Both the position numbers and the translations under genes were made by a program. From CAVQBJ01 sp963819075 (GTDB taxonomy: Bacteria; Actinomycetota; Thermoleophilia; Solirubrobacterales; Solirubrobacteraceae): a DNA stretch of 64,000 nt. The notes under the pieces were generated by a model, which did no database searches, was not told the origin of the DNA, and saw only the letters and a program-made list of their open reading frames with translations. The stretch covers positions 744,001-808,000 of the forward strand of contig CAWFUP010000002.1 in the NCBI GenBank assembly GCA_963819075.1, in the 5' to 3' direction. Every line of letters begins with the position of its first letter. Position 1 is the stretch's first letter. Below are positions 52,516 through 62,293 of this stretch, piece after piece.

Positions 52516-53592
52516 ATGAAGCCTGTCTATCGCCTCGGCGTGTTCATCCCGATCGCGCTGGTGCTCGATGCCGCCGGGATATCCGCCTCGGTCGTGCTCG
52601 TCGTCTCGGCGGTGGCCGTCGTCCCACTCGCGGCGGTCATGAGCGAGGCCACCGAGCATCTCGCGGCGCGCTCGGGGCCGGGCCTCGGCGGCCTCGTCAA
52701 CGTCACCTTCGGCAATGCGCCCGAGCTCATCATCGCGATGTTCGCGCTCGGGCGCGGCCTCCAGGAGGTGGTGAAGGCCTCGATCGTGGGCTCGGTCGTC
52801 GGCAACGCCCTGCTCGTCCTCGGAGCGGCGATGCTCGCCGGTGGCTGGGGGCGCACCCGTCAGCGCTTCGACCGCACGCTCGCCCAGACGCAGTCGGGGA
52901 TGCTGCTGCTCACCGTCGTGGCGCTCAACCTGCCGGCCGTAATCGTCCTGGCCCACCACGCCCGGCTGCCCGGCGTATCGACGACGCGGGTGCGCTTCGG
53001 CGGCGGCGTCAACGGCGCGTCGGTGGCCGTCGCGTGCATCCTCATCGCGACGTACGTGGCCGGCCTCGTCTTCTCGCTGCTGACGCACCGCGAGGTGTTC
53101 AACCCGGCCCGCGAGGAGGCGGCCGAGGAGCCGTGGTCCCTGCGCCGCTCGCTGCTCACGCTCCTCGCCGCGGCCGCCGCGGTCGCGGTCGTCAGCGACG
53201 TGCTCGTCTCCTCGATCGAGCAGGCGTCCCGTCAGCTCGGACTCTCGCCGTTCTTCATCGGCGCGTTCGTCGTGGCCATCGCGGCCAACGCGTCAGAGCA
53301 CTACGTCGCGGTCGTGGCCGCGGTGCGCGACAAGATGAGCCTGGCGGTCTCGATCGCCGTCGGCTCGAGTGCGCAGATCGGGCTGTTCGTCGCGCCGATC
53401 CTCGTGCTCGTGTCCTACGTCGTCGGCCCGGCGCCGATGGCCATGATCTTCAACCCGTACGAGATCGCCGCGCTGCTGACGGCCGGCATCGTGGCGACGG
53501 TGCTCGTCTCCGACGGCGAGACGACGTGGTTCGAGGGCGTCCAGCTGATCGCCCTGTACGCGGTCATCGGAGTCATCTTCTACGTCGCCTGA
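52516..53592 (+). CDS. cax: Ca2+/H+ antiporter (CaCA/Cax family)
   Basis: 358 aa, about eleven hydrophobic segments. Both alpha-repeat motifs are present: VTFGNAPELIIAMFALGRG near residues 68-86 and VAIAANASEHYVAVVAA near 255-271, with the GNAPE and ANASE acidic residues that bind Ca2+. A central acidic loop (REEAAEEPWS) separates the halves. It exports Ca2+ in exchange for protons at the cytoplasmic membrane. Confidence 0.92.
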   Translation: MKPVYRLGVFIPIALVLDAAGISASVVLVVSAVAVVPLAAVMSEATEHLAARSGPGLGGLVNVTFGNAPELIIAMFALGRGLQEVVKASIVGSVVGNALLVLGAAMLAGGWGRTRQRFDRTLAQTQSGMLLLTVVALNLPAVIVLAHHARLPGVSTTRVRFGGGVNGASVAVACILIATYVAGLVFSLLTHREVFNPAREEAAEEPWSLRRSLLTLLAAAAAVAVVSDVLVSSIEQASRQLGLSPFFIGAFVVAIAANASEHYVAVVAAVRDKMSLAVSIAVGSSAQIGLFVAPILVLVSYVVGPAPMAMIFNPYEIAALLTAGIVATVLVSDGETTWFEGVQLIALYAVIGVIFYVA

Positions 53593-53673
53593 TCGCCGCC
53601 TGGCGGTCCTGCACCCGTGGCGGCGCCGGTCAAGTTGGCGCGCGGGCGACCGATGCAGGGGACGGACGCCCTC

Positions 53674-54402
53674 ATGCCAGTTGCCCTCAACGCTCGCCTC
53701 GTGTGCTTCCGGCGGCCGCTCGCCGTCGCGCTGCTGAGCGCCTCGGTGCTGCTCCCGTGTGGCGTGCCGCTGGCGCGCGCGGCGCCGGTCGACGTCAGCT
53801 CGACGGCCCGCCTGATCGCGGCGTACGACACGATGATCCAGGCCCGCTCGGCCGCGCTGGCGGCGGGCGTCGCGGCCGCCGAGCGCTACGCCGGCGCCGT
53901 CGGACGTCAGTGCCCGGGAATCCTCGATCACGCGCCGATGAGCGGCGCCGGCGCGGCGGCGCTCGGCGGCGAGGTGAGCGGCGCCGTCGCCGTTGCCCTC
54001 CTCGGCCCGGCCCGCTCGGCGATGTTCGGGTTCGTGCGGACGGTCGGTGGGCTGCTGTGGAGCAACCCGTCGGTCGCGCACGCCGTCGGCAAGTTCGCCG
54101 GCGCCGTGGAGGCCTACGCGCGGCTGACGAGCCCGAACGTCTGCGCCGACCTGCGCGCCTGGGCCGCGAGCGGGTACCGCACGGTGCCCGGCTCGACGCG
54201 GGCCTTCAACTTCGACGTCAGCGCCGATGCCAGCCAGCAGGGAAGCGCGATCCCGAGCGGGGTGCTGGCCACCTACGAGACGGGCGTCGATGCGCACGAG
54301 GCCGCGCAGGCCGGCCAGCGAGCGGCCACCTACGTGCAGAGCGTGTCCTCGCAGGTCGTCCCGCCGATCAACCAACTGCTGCTCATCCTCGGCGTCCACT
54401 GA
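53674..54402 (+). CDS. Secreted protein of unknown function
   Basis: About 242 aa from ATG 53674 (GTG 53617 and ATG 53653 are alternatives). Signal peptide: basic N-region with FRRP, hydrophobic core AVALLSASVLLPCG, and cleavage near LARAA. The mature protein is Ala-rich and helical, with two conserved-looking Cys (GRQCPG and NVCADLRAWA). No family recognised. Convergent with the large membrane protein that follows. Confidence 0.68.
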   Translation: MPVALNARLVCFRRPLAVALLSASVLLPCGVPLARAAPVDVSSTARLIAAYDTMIQARSAALAAGVAAAERYAGAVGRQCPGILDHAPMSGAGAAALGGEVSGAVAVALLGPARSAMFGFVRTVGGLLWSNPSVAHAVGKFAGAVEAYARLTSPNVCADLRAWAASGYRTVPGSTRAFNFDVSADASQQGSAIPSGVLATYETGVDAHEAAQAGQRAATYVQSVSSQVVPPINQLLLILGVH

Positions 54403-54419
54403 TACGGGCGCCGCCGGCG

Positions 54420-57080
54420 TTAGGGGCCGAGCGCGTCGACCCAGGACAGCGAGCGTCCGCACAGCGTGCTCGCCGCCGAGGCCGCGACGGTGATGAGCGC
54501 CGGCGCCGGGCCGGCCGGCGCGAGCACGAGCGGTCCGACGAGGTCGGTCAGTCCGCTCCCCGGCGCGAGGGGGTCGCTGCTGTGGTGCACGGTCACCACG
54601 TGGGCCCCGGCGGCGAGCGTCGCGTTCCCGAAGAACACGTACTGGTTCGCCTCCTCGGCCTGGTCGCTGACGGTCGCGACGGTGCGCCCGTCGATCGACA
54701 GCGACGTCGGATTCTGGATCGTGCGTCCAAGCCAGATGCCGTACCGTCCGGTCGTCGGAACGCTCACCGGGATGCGTGCCGTCCCTGAGCCGTGCATCGC
54801 CAGCAGCGAGCCCTCGGCCCAGTGCGCAGGGTGGCTGCCCGCCGACGCGTTCACGACGAGCGGATTGATCGCCGGCGCCGCGACGAGCTCGGACACGCCC
54901 GGAACCTTGCTGAGCGCAAGCACGCGGCTGCAGACCGGCACGCCGGCGGGGGTGGTCGGCGAGGTGGTGTCGCCGATTGGCAGGTAGCCGCGCAGCTGCA
55001 GCGCGATCAGCAGCGGGCGCTGCCACACCTGCCAGTAGCCGTTGCTGCGGATGAGGGCATAGGGCTCGGCGGGCCTCGTGCCCACCGGCGAACGCTGGAG
55101 CACGATCGTCGGGTACTGCACCGATGACCCGAGCGCGACGTCGTCGAGGTCGACCGAGGCCGTCGCCGGCGGCAGCCGTTGGTTGACGAGCGGGTCGGCG
55201 CGGCTCCGCTGATCTCCGGGGTCCTCCGGATCGGCGGCGCGCAGGAAGTGCCGCGTCCCGTAGACCGAGTACTCGGTCATGAGGGTCGGGCCCTGGCCGG
55301 CGATCGACGGTGCGATCGACGCGAGCGAGGAGTACAGCGCCCGCGGGGCAAGCCGTGCGTCGTGATAGCCGAGCAGGTCGCCCCACAGGATGCCGGCACC
55401 GACGAGCGCGATCAGCGTCGCGCCGGCGACCGCGCGCCGGCGGGCGAGGATCGCTCCGGCGAGCAGCGCGGCGAACGGCAGGGCCGGGGACGCCGAGGCG
55501 AGCGCCTTGCCGGCGATCCAGGGCGAAGCGAACAGGACGGCGAGCGCCGCCCCGAGCAGCGCGAACAGGACGTACAGGACGACGCCCCATCGCGCCGCGC
55601 GCAGCTCGAGCACGAACGCGACCGCGGCACTGACGATGACCGCCGCGATGAGGACGTAGGTGACAGCGAGCTGGGATGGTCGATGGCGGAAGTCCCCGGT
55701 CGGCCAGATGCCCGCGGCCTGCAGGGGGTTGAGTGGCTTGACGAGCACCCCGAGCGCCGAGCCGCTCGTGAGGACGCTATGGAACGTCTCGACGAAGCCG
55801 CCGTGGCGCAGCAGCAGGAAGAGGCCGGCGAGGACGACGACAACCCCGGCGGCGACCGCTCGCTGCGCGGGCGACAGGGCGCGAGCGAGATGGGCAAGTC
55901 GCTCACCGGCCGACCAGCTTGGCCGGCGCTCGGCCTGGGCCGCGTCGGGTTGTGTCGGCGGCCGGCCGCGGGCTGGTCGCGTGGCTTGCCGCTTGCGGGC
56001 CGAGGGCGGGGGCCCGCCCTTCGCCTTGGCCTTCTCCTTGGCCGGCGGCGTCGCGGCCACCGGCGCCGATGGTCCCCTCGGCCCGGCTGGCCCCGATCCT
56101 CCCCCGCCGATCGCTGCGACCGGCGCGGCGGCTCCGAGCAGCCCGCGCCGTCCGAGCGCGTACAGACCGACGGCGACCAGGCCGCCCGGTCCGATCCAGA
56201 TGAGCCCGCCGGCGCTCAGAGCCGCGACGAGCGCCCACACGACGACGAGCAGCGGGACCGCGGCGCGCACCCGCCGCTCACCCTCGAGCGGCAGCGTCGC
56301 CGCCAGCGCGGCCGTGGCGACGAGCATCGCGCCGACGACCTCCTTCAGGCCACCCCACAGGTAGTAGCCGTAGAGCAGGTTCGATAGGGCGGCCAGCGCG
56401 GCCACCACGGCCGCGAGCCCCGGCGCGATCGCCGGCAGCGCACGCCGGGCGAGGCCGTGCAGGGCGAGCGCGAGCATCGACGCCGCGAAGGCCATCCACG
56501 GGTCGATCAGCCACGCGGTGTCCTGTCCGACGAGCGCCGGGCCGAGCCCGAGCGGCAGGAACGAGCCGAGCGGATAGCCGGTGATCAGGTACCCCGACAG
56601 GACGACCGAGTAGGTCGACGGGTTGAGGTCGGAGATCGTGCGCCCGTGGGCGAGCGCCTGGTCGACGAGCGCGAGCCAGATCGAGGTGTCGTTGAGCTCG
56701 TTGTAGCCGAGCCAGGTCGCCTGGCCGGAGAGGACCACCGGGGCGGCGTAGGCGGCGAACACGACGAGGGCGGCGATCGCACCGGGACCGGGGCGCAGCG
56801 CGCCGGCGAGTACGCGCCGGTCCCCCCCGACCGCACGCCAGCGCAGGCCGATCGAGAGGGCCCACCCGGCCACGGCGAGCACGACCACCGCCGGAACGGC
56901 CAGCGTCGCCGTGGCCGTCGAGCGCGTCATGAGATCCATCACGGCGATGACGAGCGCAAGACCGCAGGGAACGCGCACGGCGCTCGGTAGGGGCCGCCCG
57001 GCGGCCAGCTGGACGACCGCCCCTGCGCCGCAGGCGAGCACGAGCAACACGATCGGGTAAGCGACCCACGCGCCGAGCAT
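54420..57080 (-). CDS. Large polytopic membrane protein (paralogue A)
   Basis: 886 aa with about 14 hydrophobic segments in the first 590 residues, then an extracytoplasmic C-terminal domain. The early loop SGQATWLGYNELNDTSIWLA followed by DQALAHGRTISDLNPSTYSV is GT-C-like. Between membrane segments 9 and 10 (about residues 330-400) is a long Pro/Lys/Ala-rich insertion absent from paralogue B. The C-domain has SVYGTRHFLRAADPED, WQVWQRPLLI and a beta-sandwich (GRYGIWLGRTIQNPTSLSID). Function unknown; possibly a polyprenyl-sugar-using transferase or scaffold. Confidence 0.75.
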   Translation of the reverse strand: MLGAWVAYPIVLLVLACGAGAVVQLAAGRPLPSAVRVPCGLALVIAVMDLMTRSTATATLAVPAVVVLAVAGWALSIGLRWRAVGGDRRVLAGALRPGPGAIAALVVFAAYAAPVVLSGQATWLGYNELNDTSIWLALVDQALAHGRTISDLNPSTYSVVLSGYLITGYPLGSFLPLGLGPALVGQDTAWLIDPWMAFAASMLALALHGLARRALPAIAPGLAAVVAALAALSNLLYGYYLWGGLKEVVGAMLVATAALAATLPLEGERRVRAAVPLLVVVWALVAALSAGGLIWIGPGGLVAVGLYALGRRGLLGAAAPVAAIGGGGSGPAGPRGPSAPVAATPPAKEKAKAKGGPPPSARKRQATRPARGRPPTQPDAAQAERRPSWSAGERLAHLARALSPAQRAVAAGVVVVLAGLFLLLRHGGFVETFHSVLTSGSALGVLVKPLNPLQAAGIWPTGDFRHRPSQLAVTYVLIAAVIVSAAVAFVLELRAARWGVVLYVLFALLGAALAVLFASPWIAGKALASASPALPFAALLAGAILARRRAVAGATLIALVGAGILWGDLLGYHDARLAPRALYSSLASIAPSIAGQGPTLMTEYSVYGTRHFLRAADPEDPGDQRSRADPLVNQRLPPATASVDLDDVALGSSVQYPTIVLQRSPVGTRPAEPYALIRSNGYWQVWQRPLLIALQLRGYLPIGDTTSPTTPAGVPVCSRVLALSKVPGVSELVAAPAINPLVVNASAGSHPAHWAEGSLLAMHGSGTARIPVSVPTTGRYGIWLGRTIQNPTSLSIDGRTVATVSDQAEEANQYVFFGNATLAAGAHVVTVHHSSDPLAPGSGLTDLVGPLVLAPAGPAPALITVAASAASTLCGRSLSWVDALGP

Positions 57081-57173
57081 CGTCCGCTCGCCTAGTCGCC
57101 AGGCGCCGTGCGGCGGGGAGCGTCGTGCACCCTCATGGAGGCGGTGATGTTACGGGGCGCGACGCCGGGTCGG

Positions 57174-59597
57174 CTAATCCCCGAGTCCCTCGACCCAGTC
57201 GAGGGTGCGGCCGCATAGACGCGTCGCCTGCGCCGCTGGCACCCGCACGAGCGGCGCGCTCGGAACGTCGCGGCGCAGCACGAGTGGTCCGACGAGATCG
57301 GGCGTGCCCCCCGTCCCGGGCGCGAACAGGCCACGCGAGTGGCGCAGCTCGACGGTGTGGTCGCCGGCCGTCAGCGTGATGTCGCCGAACGGGACGTACT
57401 GGGCCAGCTCTTGCTCGTCGTGCTCGACCGCTCCGACGGTGCGTCCGTCGACGGCGATCGACGTCGGCGTCTGGATCGAGCCCCCCAGCCATACCGAATA
57501 GCGTCCGCTCTCAGGCACCGTGACGGGGATGCTCGCCGTGCCCGAGCTCGACAGCGACAGGTAGGACAGTCCTGTCGTCCAGCCGGCCGGATGCGTGCTG
57601 TCGGCCACGGAGACGACGACCGGATTGCTGACCGGCGGAGCCACGAGCGAGACGACACCGGGCTCGCGCGCGAGCGCGACGACGCTCGCGCAGCTCGGCA
57701 CCGCGCCGGGCGCGATCTCGTCGCCGAGCGGCAGGTGGGTCACGACTACGACCAACTGACTGATGAGCTGCGGGCGCTGCCACACCTGCCACCAGCGGTC
57801 CTCGTAGACGAGCCGGTAGGGCGAGGGCGGGCGACTGGCGGTCGGCGAGCGCTGTAGCACGATCGTGCGGTAGGCCAGGATGCCGCTCAACTGGAACTGG
57901 TCGAGGTCGGCCGTCCCGCCCTTGCCGAGCTCCTGCCCTGACGTGAGCAGATCGAGCCGGGTCCGCAGCTCCGACGCGGACTCGGGTGCGGCGTCGCGCA
58001 GGAAGTGCCGCGCGCCGTAGGGTGAGTACTCGGTCATGAGCGTCGGGCCCTGACCGGCGATGCGCTGCCCGATCGCGGCGAGCTCGGCGTACTGCTCGCG
58101 CGGTGCGATGCTCGCCCCGTCGTACGCGAGCAGGTTCGACCACACGATGCCGGCCGCTACCACCGCTCCGAGCCCGACGCCGAGGGCCCGGTCGAGGCGG
58201 GACGGTCGGTCGAGCAGCAGCGCCGCGGCGACGAGTGCCAGGAGCGGGATCGCCGGTGACGCCGAGGCGAGCGCCTTGCCCCCGAGCCACGGCGAGGCGA
58301 CGGCGAACACGAGCGCCGCCCCGGCGATCGCGCAGCAGGCGTACAGCACCAGCTCGAGGCGGGAGCGGCGCACCGCGACTGCGAACGCCCCGACCGCGCC
58401 GGCGAGGGCCAGGCCGATGAGCACGTGGGTGACGGTGAGCGCCGAGGGCGCGAAGCGGAAGTCCTTCGCCGGCCAGATCCCGGCGAGCTGGAGGACGTTG
58501 AGCGGGGCGACGAGGTTGCCGAGCTCGTGGCCGCCTTGCAGCACGGCCTGAAAGCGCCGTACGAAGCCGTTCGGGCGCAGGAGCGCAAGCGCGGCGATGG
58601 CCAGCACCCACAGCGCAACGACGACGAGCCCGGGCGAGGGGTGCGGCAGGCGCCGCCGGCGCACCGCGAGCGTCGCGCCGAGCGCCAGCAGCGCCCCCGG
58701 TCCCGCCCATACGAGCCCGCCGGGGCTGAGCGCCGCGACGAGCGCCCACAGGACGACAAGCACGGGAGCGGCCGCGCGCAGGCGCCGCTCGCCCTCGAAC
58801 GGCAGCGCCGCCGTGACGGCGAACGCGGCGATGAGGAACGCGCCGGCGAGCTCCTTCATCCCGCCCCACAGGTAGTAGCCGTACAGGAGCGCGGCCTGGC
58901 CCGCGAGGGCGGCGATCGCGGCCGCTCGCCAGCGCGGCGCCTCCGGGAGGGCGCGGCGAGCGATGTGCGCGAGCGCGAGCGTCAGCGTCGCCGCCATCGT
59001 CGCCATCCACGGATTCGTCAGCCAGGCGTCGTCCTGGCCGAGCAGCGCATGCCCGATCCCGAGCGGCAGGAAGGCCCCGAGCGGGTAGCCGACGACGAGG
59101 TAGTCGGCGAGTACGTCGCGATAGGTCGACACCGGCAGATCGGCGATCGTGCGCCCGTGTGCGAGCGCCTGGTCGACGAGGGCCAGCCACGTCGCGGTGT
59201 CATCGAGCTTGATGTACCCGGTCCACGTCGCCTCGCCCGAGAGTACGACCGGCGCGGCGTAGACGGCGAACACGATGGCCGCCGCGATCGCCCCCGGCGT
59301 CGGCCGGGCCCTGGCGAGGACGCCACGGGCGGAGCCGCCGGCGGCCCGCACGCTGGCGAGCGTGGCGATCACCAGCCCCGCGCCGCCGACGACGACCGCC
59401 GCCGGAACGGCGAGGGTGGCCGTCGCCGTCGAACGTGTCGCCAGATCCATCACGGCGATGATGAGCGCCAGCCCGCAGGGCACGCGCACGCCGGCCGGCA
59501 GGTCGCGCCCCGCCGCACGGGCGATGAGCGTCCCCGCCCCGTGCGCAAGCGCAAGCACGATGAGCGGGAACGCGACCCAGCAGGCGAGCAGAGCCAT
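57174..59597 (-). CDS. Large polytopic membrane protein (paralogue B)
   Basis: 807 aa, clearly homologous to the preceding gene over its full length: PAGVRVPCGLALIIAVMDLA, YGYYLWGGMKELAGAFLIA, SPYGARHFLRDAAPES, WQVWQRPQLI and GRYSVWLGGSIQTPTSIAVD. It lacks the Pro/Lys-rich cytoplasmic insertion of paralogue A. The tandem arrangement with a 93-bp spacer indicates gene duplication. Membrane topology is the same; function unknown. Confidence 0.75.
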   Translation of the reverse strand: MALLACWVAFPLIVLALAHGAGTLIARAAGRDLPAGVRVPCGLALIIAVMDLATRSTATATLAVPAAVVVGGAGLVIATLASVRAAGGSARGVLARARPTPGAIAAAIVFAVYAAPVVLSGEATWTGYIKLDDTATWLALVDQALAHGRTIADLPVSTYRDVLADYLVVGYPLGAFLPLGIGHALLGQDDAWLTNPWMATMAATLTLALAHIARRALPEAPRWRAAAIAALAGQAALLYGYYLWGGMKELAGAFLIAAFAVTAALPFEGERRLRAAAPVLVVLWALVAALSPGGLVWAGPGALLALGATLAVRRRRLPHPSPGLVVVALWVLAIAALALLRPNGFVRRFQAVLQGGHELGNLVAPLNVLQLAGIWPAKDFRFAPSALTVTHVLIGLALAGAVGAFAVAVRRSRLELVLYACCAIAGAALVFAVASPWLGGKALASASPAIPLLALVAAALLLDRPSRLDRALGVGLGAVVAAGIVWSNLLAYDGASIAPREQYAELAAIGQRIAGQGPTLMTEYSPYGARHFLRDAAPESASELRTRLDLLTSGQELGKGGTADLDQFQLSGILAYRTIVLQRSPTASRPPSPYRLVYEDRWWQVWQRPQLISQLVVVVTHLPLGDEIAPGAVPSCASVVALAREPGVVSLVAPPVSNPVVVSVADSTHPAGWTTGLSYLSLSSSGTASIPVTVPESGRYSVWLGGSIQTPTSIAVDGRTVGAVEHDEQELAQYVPFGDITLTAGDHTVELRHSRGLFAPGTGGTPDLVGPLVLRRDVPSAPLVRVPAAQATRLCGRTLDWVEGLGD

Positions 59598-59609
59598 CGA
59601 GTCCGGGCT

Positions 59610-60440
59610 TCAGGTGCGGCTCGGCGCGGTCACGCTGGCCTGCGTGCGCGACTCCCACCAGTCGAGCGGGACGATCTGCATCGCGAGCGCGAGCGTTGCG
59701 TGGTCGAGCTGTTCGGCGAGCACGACGATGGACACGATCATCTCGCACAGCGAGATGTCATCGAAGTCCGCCTGCAGCTCGACCGCCGGGCTCGAGCGAC
59801 TGAGCCGGCGCCGGCCTCGGTCGTCGTCGATCGGCTCGTAATGGCCGAGCAGGCCGTCGACCCAGGCGATGCGCGAGTACAGCTCGACGTGGCGGTCGAG
59901 CACCTCGGTGTAGGCGGTGGCGTTGAGCATCACGCTGGCCCAGCGGCCGAGGACGTCGTTGCAGTGACGCGCCATCGTGGCCACGGCGCGCTGCAGCGCC
60001 AGGCGCTGCTCGGGGTCGTCGATCACGCCTGCGATGCCGTCGCGCAGCGCGGCCCGATCGGCCACGACGCTGCTGCCGGCCTGCAGCGAGAGCGAGGCGT
60101 TCTGCTCGCGCTCGGTCAGGCCGGCGAGCGCCAGGATCCCGGTCCAGCTTGCGCGGGCCGTGCGCACGAGGTCGAGGAGCACGTACTGCGCGAGCACCGC
60201 CCACCGTTGGCGATCACGGCGCTCGACCACCTCGTTGAGGATCGCGGCCGAGATCGCGATCACGAGCAGGCTCGCCACGATTCCGGTGATCATCGCGTGG
60301 TCGGCCCAGAACGCGCTGTCGAGGAAGTCCGACGTCACCGCGGCGGCGACGAGCAGCAACGCGACGGCGGCGCCGATGCGCGTCTGGCGCAGAAAGGTGT
60401 CGGGAGTCTCCCGGGTCGGCAGCTGGCGGCGCTCGGACAC
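59610..60440 (-). CDS. Membrane protein with two N-terminal helices, unknown function
   Basis: 276 aa from GTG 60440 (12 bp before the next gene in the operon, paralogue B). Two membrane helices (IGAAVALLLVAAAVTSDFL and HAMITGIVASLLVIAISAAI) near the N-terminus, then a helical cytoplasmic domain with LNEVVERRDRQRWAVLAQYV and conserved acidic and His residues. No known domain recognised. Confidence 0.65.
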   Translation of the reverse strand: MSERRQLPTRETPDTFLRQTRIGAAVALLLVAAAVTSDFLDSAFWADHAMITGIVASLLVIAISAAILNEVVERRDRQRWAVLAQYVLLDLVRTARASWTGILALAGLTEREQNASLSLQAGSSVVADRAALRDGIAGVIDDPEQRLALQRAVATMARHCNDVLGRWASVMLNATAYTEVLDRHVELYSRIAWVDGLLGHYEPIDDDRGRRRLSRSSPAVELQADFDDISLCEMIVSIVVLAEQLDHATLALAMQIVPLDWWESRTQASVTAPSRT

Positions 60441-60546
60441 TGACGCCGAGCATAAGCGTCGCCGCCCTGACGTGCGGGCCACTACGGATACGCCCCGTCG
60501 GACGCCGGGGGTATGTTGGGGCCCCGCTGTCGGAGAGGAGCGCATC

Positions 60547-62193
60547 ATGAGGAAAGGGTTCGCCGCGCGCCGTGGCTTGCGCTGCGCGGCACTCGTTGCG
60601 ACGTCACTGGCGGTCGTCCTGCTGGCACCGGCCGTCGCGAGTGCGAAGCCGCGCGTGCTGCTCGTGGGCACCTACCACGGCAAGAAGGGCGGCTACACGA
60701 CGATCATCGCCGCCGTCAGCGCGGCCCACGCTGGCGATTACATCCTCATTGCCCCCGGCGACTACAAGACGAGCAAGATCGAGAAGCCGTCCGGCGCGAA
60801 GGGCGGCGATCGGGCGGGCGCCGCGATCCTCATCACGAAGAAGAACCTGCACCTCATCGGGCTGAACCGCGGCTCGGTCGTCGTGGACGGCACGAAGAAG
60901 GGGACGCCGCGCTGCAGCTCGGCCACGAGCGCGCAGACGCTCGGGCCGAAGGACGCGGCGGGTAAGCCGGGCGGGGCGAACGGGATCCTCATCTACAAGG
61001 CGACGGGCGTGACGGTCGAAAACCTCACCGCCTGTAACTTCCTCACCGGCGACCTCGGAGGTGGCAACGCGATCTGGTTCACCGGCGGAGCCTCGACCGG
61101 CAAGCAGACGGCGATGTCCTTCACCGGCTCATGGCTGACGGCGACGTCCACCTACTTCGTCAACGAGCAATCGCCCGCCGGCGGCTACGGCATCTACTCG
61201 TCGAACACGAAGGGCGGCCCCGGGCTGTTCGCTCACGACTACGCCTCCAACCAGAACGACTCCGGCTACTACGTCGGCGCCTGCCCGGACTGCGGCGTGA
61301 CCCTCGACGACGACCAGGCGGAGTTCAACATCCTCGGCTACTCGGGCACGAACTCCGGCGGGCACCTGCTGATCGAGAACTCCCAGTTCGACAACAACCA
61401 GGACGGCTTCGACACCAACAGCCAGAACAACGACGACGCGCCCTCACCACAGGACGGCGCCTGCCCGACCGCCTCACCGGCCAGCTACTTGAAGATGCTC
61501 CCCGCGGGCATCCAGCAGACGCACTCCTGCTGGGTCTTCTTCAACAACTACGTCCACGACAACAACAACCCGAACGTCCCCTCGATCGGCGCGGCCTCGT
61601 ACGGGCCGGTCGGAACGGGCATGTCGATGTCGGGCGCACGCAACAACATCGTCGTGGGCAACCGCTTCGTCAACAACGGCGCCTGGGGAATCCTGCTCGT
61701 GCCGTACCCCGACACCGAGACACCGCCCCCCGAGGCGATCCCCTGTCGGGGCGGAACCCCGAACGCCGTCATCTTCGGCCAGACGATCCTCTGCTACTAC
61801 GACGACTACGGCAACGAGATCACCGGCAACACGTTCACCCACAACGGCTTCTTCGGCAACGTCAGCAACGGCGACATCGGCGTGGTCTCAAACCAGAACG
61901 CCCCGGCGAACTGCTTCCACGGCAACACCGACACGCTCGGGCCGCTGACCACCAATCCGGCGAACCTGCAGACGACGAGCGCCACCTGCGGGCAGCCCGG
62001 TGCGGGCGCCGCCGTGACAAGCCCCCTCGCGCTGCAGGCGATCTGCGACACGCAGCTGTTCGGACCGTGCGCCTCGGCGCCGGGGATGGAGTACCCGCGC
62101 GTCACGAAGGTCGTCATGCATCCGCTGCCGAACCTGCCAACGATGCCCAATCCGTGCAGGGGCGTCCCGAAGAACCCGTGGTGCAGCGGCTAG
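60547..62193 (+). CDS. Secreted right-handed parallel beta-helix protein
   Basis: 548 aa from ATG 60547 with GGAGAGGAG ahead. Signal peptide with basic start (RKGFAARRG), hydrophobic stretch and cleavage near AVASA. The body is a parallel beta-helix with repeated N-x-x-N/GN and asparagine ladders: NHLHL-type coils, HLLIENSQFDNNQDGFDTNS, VVGNRFVNNGAWGILL and NEITGNTFTHNGFFGN. CPDCG, ACPT and TSATCG cysteines suggest disulfides. Such proteins are polysaccharide-binding, lyase or surface-adhesion proteins; catalytic residues are not evident. Confidence 0.82.
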   Translation: MRKGFAARRGLRCAALVATSLAVVLLAPAVASAKPRVLLVGTYHGKKGGYTTIIAAVSAAHAGDYILIAPGDYKTSKIEKPSGAKGGDRAGAAILITKKNLHLIGLNRGSVVVDGTKKGTPRCSSATSAQTLGPKDAAGKPGGANGILIYKATGVTVENLTACNFLTGDLGGGNAIWFTGGASTGKQTAMSFTGSWLTATSTYFVNEQSPAGGYGIYSSNTKGGPGLFAHDYASNQNDSGYYVGACPDCGVTLDDDQAEFNILGYSGTNSGGHLLIENSQFDNNQDGFDTNSQNNDDAPSPQDGACPTASPASYLKMLPAGIQQTHSCWVFFNNYVHDNNNPNVPSIGAASYGPVGTGMSMSGARNNIVVGNRFVNNGAWGILLVPYPDTETPPPEAIPCRGGTPNAVIFGQTILCYYDDYGNEITGNTFTHNGFFGNVSNGDIGVVSNQNAPANCFHGNTDTLGPLTTNPANLQTTSATCGQPGAGAAVTSPLALQAICDTQLFGPCASAPGMEYPRVTKVVMHPLPNLPTMPNPCRGVPKNPWCSG

Positions 62194-62293
62194 TCAGCTG
62201 AGCGGCGGGGGCCGCAAATGGGTTGATCCAACCACCGGTCCGCTTTCGCAGGAGGGGGAAATGCGAAGCAGCCATCGACCGGAGGTAACCGAC

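Noticed and set aside
58425..60443. 672-codon open frame antisense to paralogue B and the membrane protein
   Set aside because: Charged low-complexity shadow with no hydrophobic or domain pattern.
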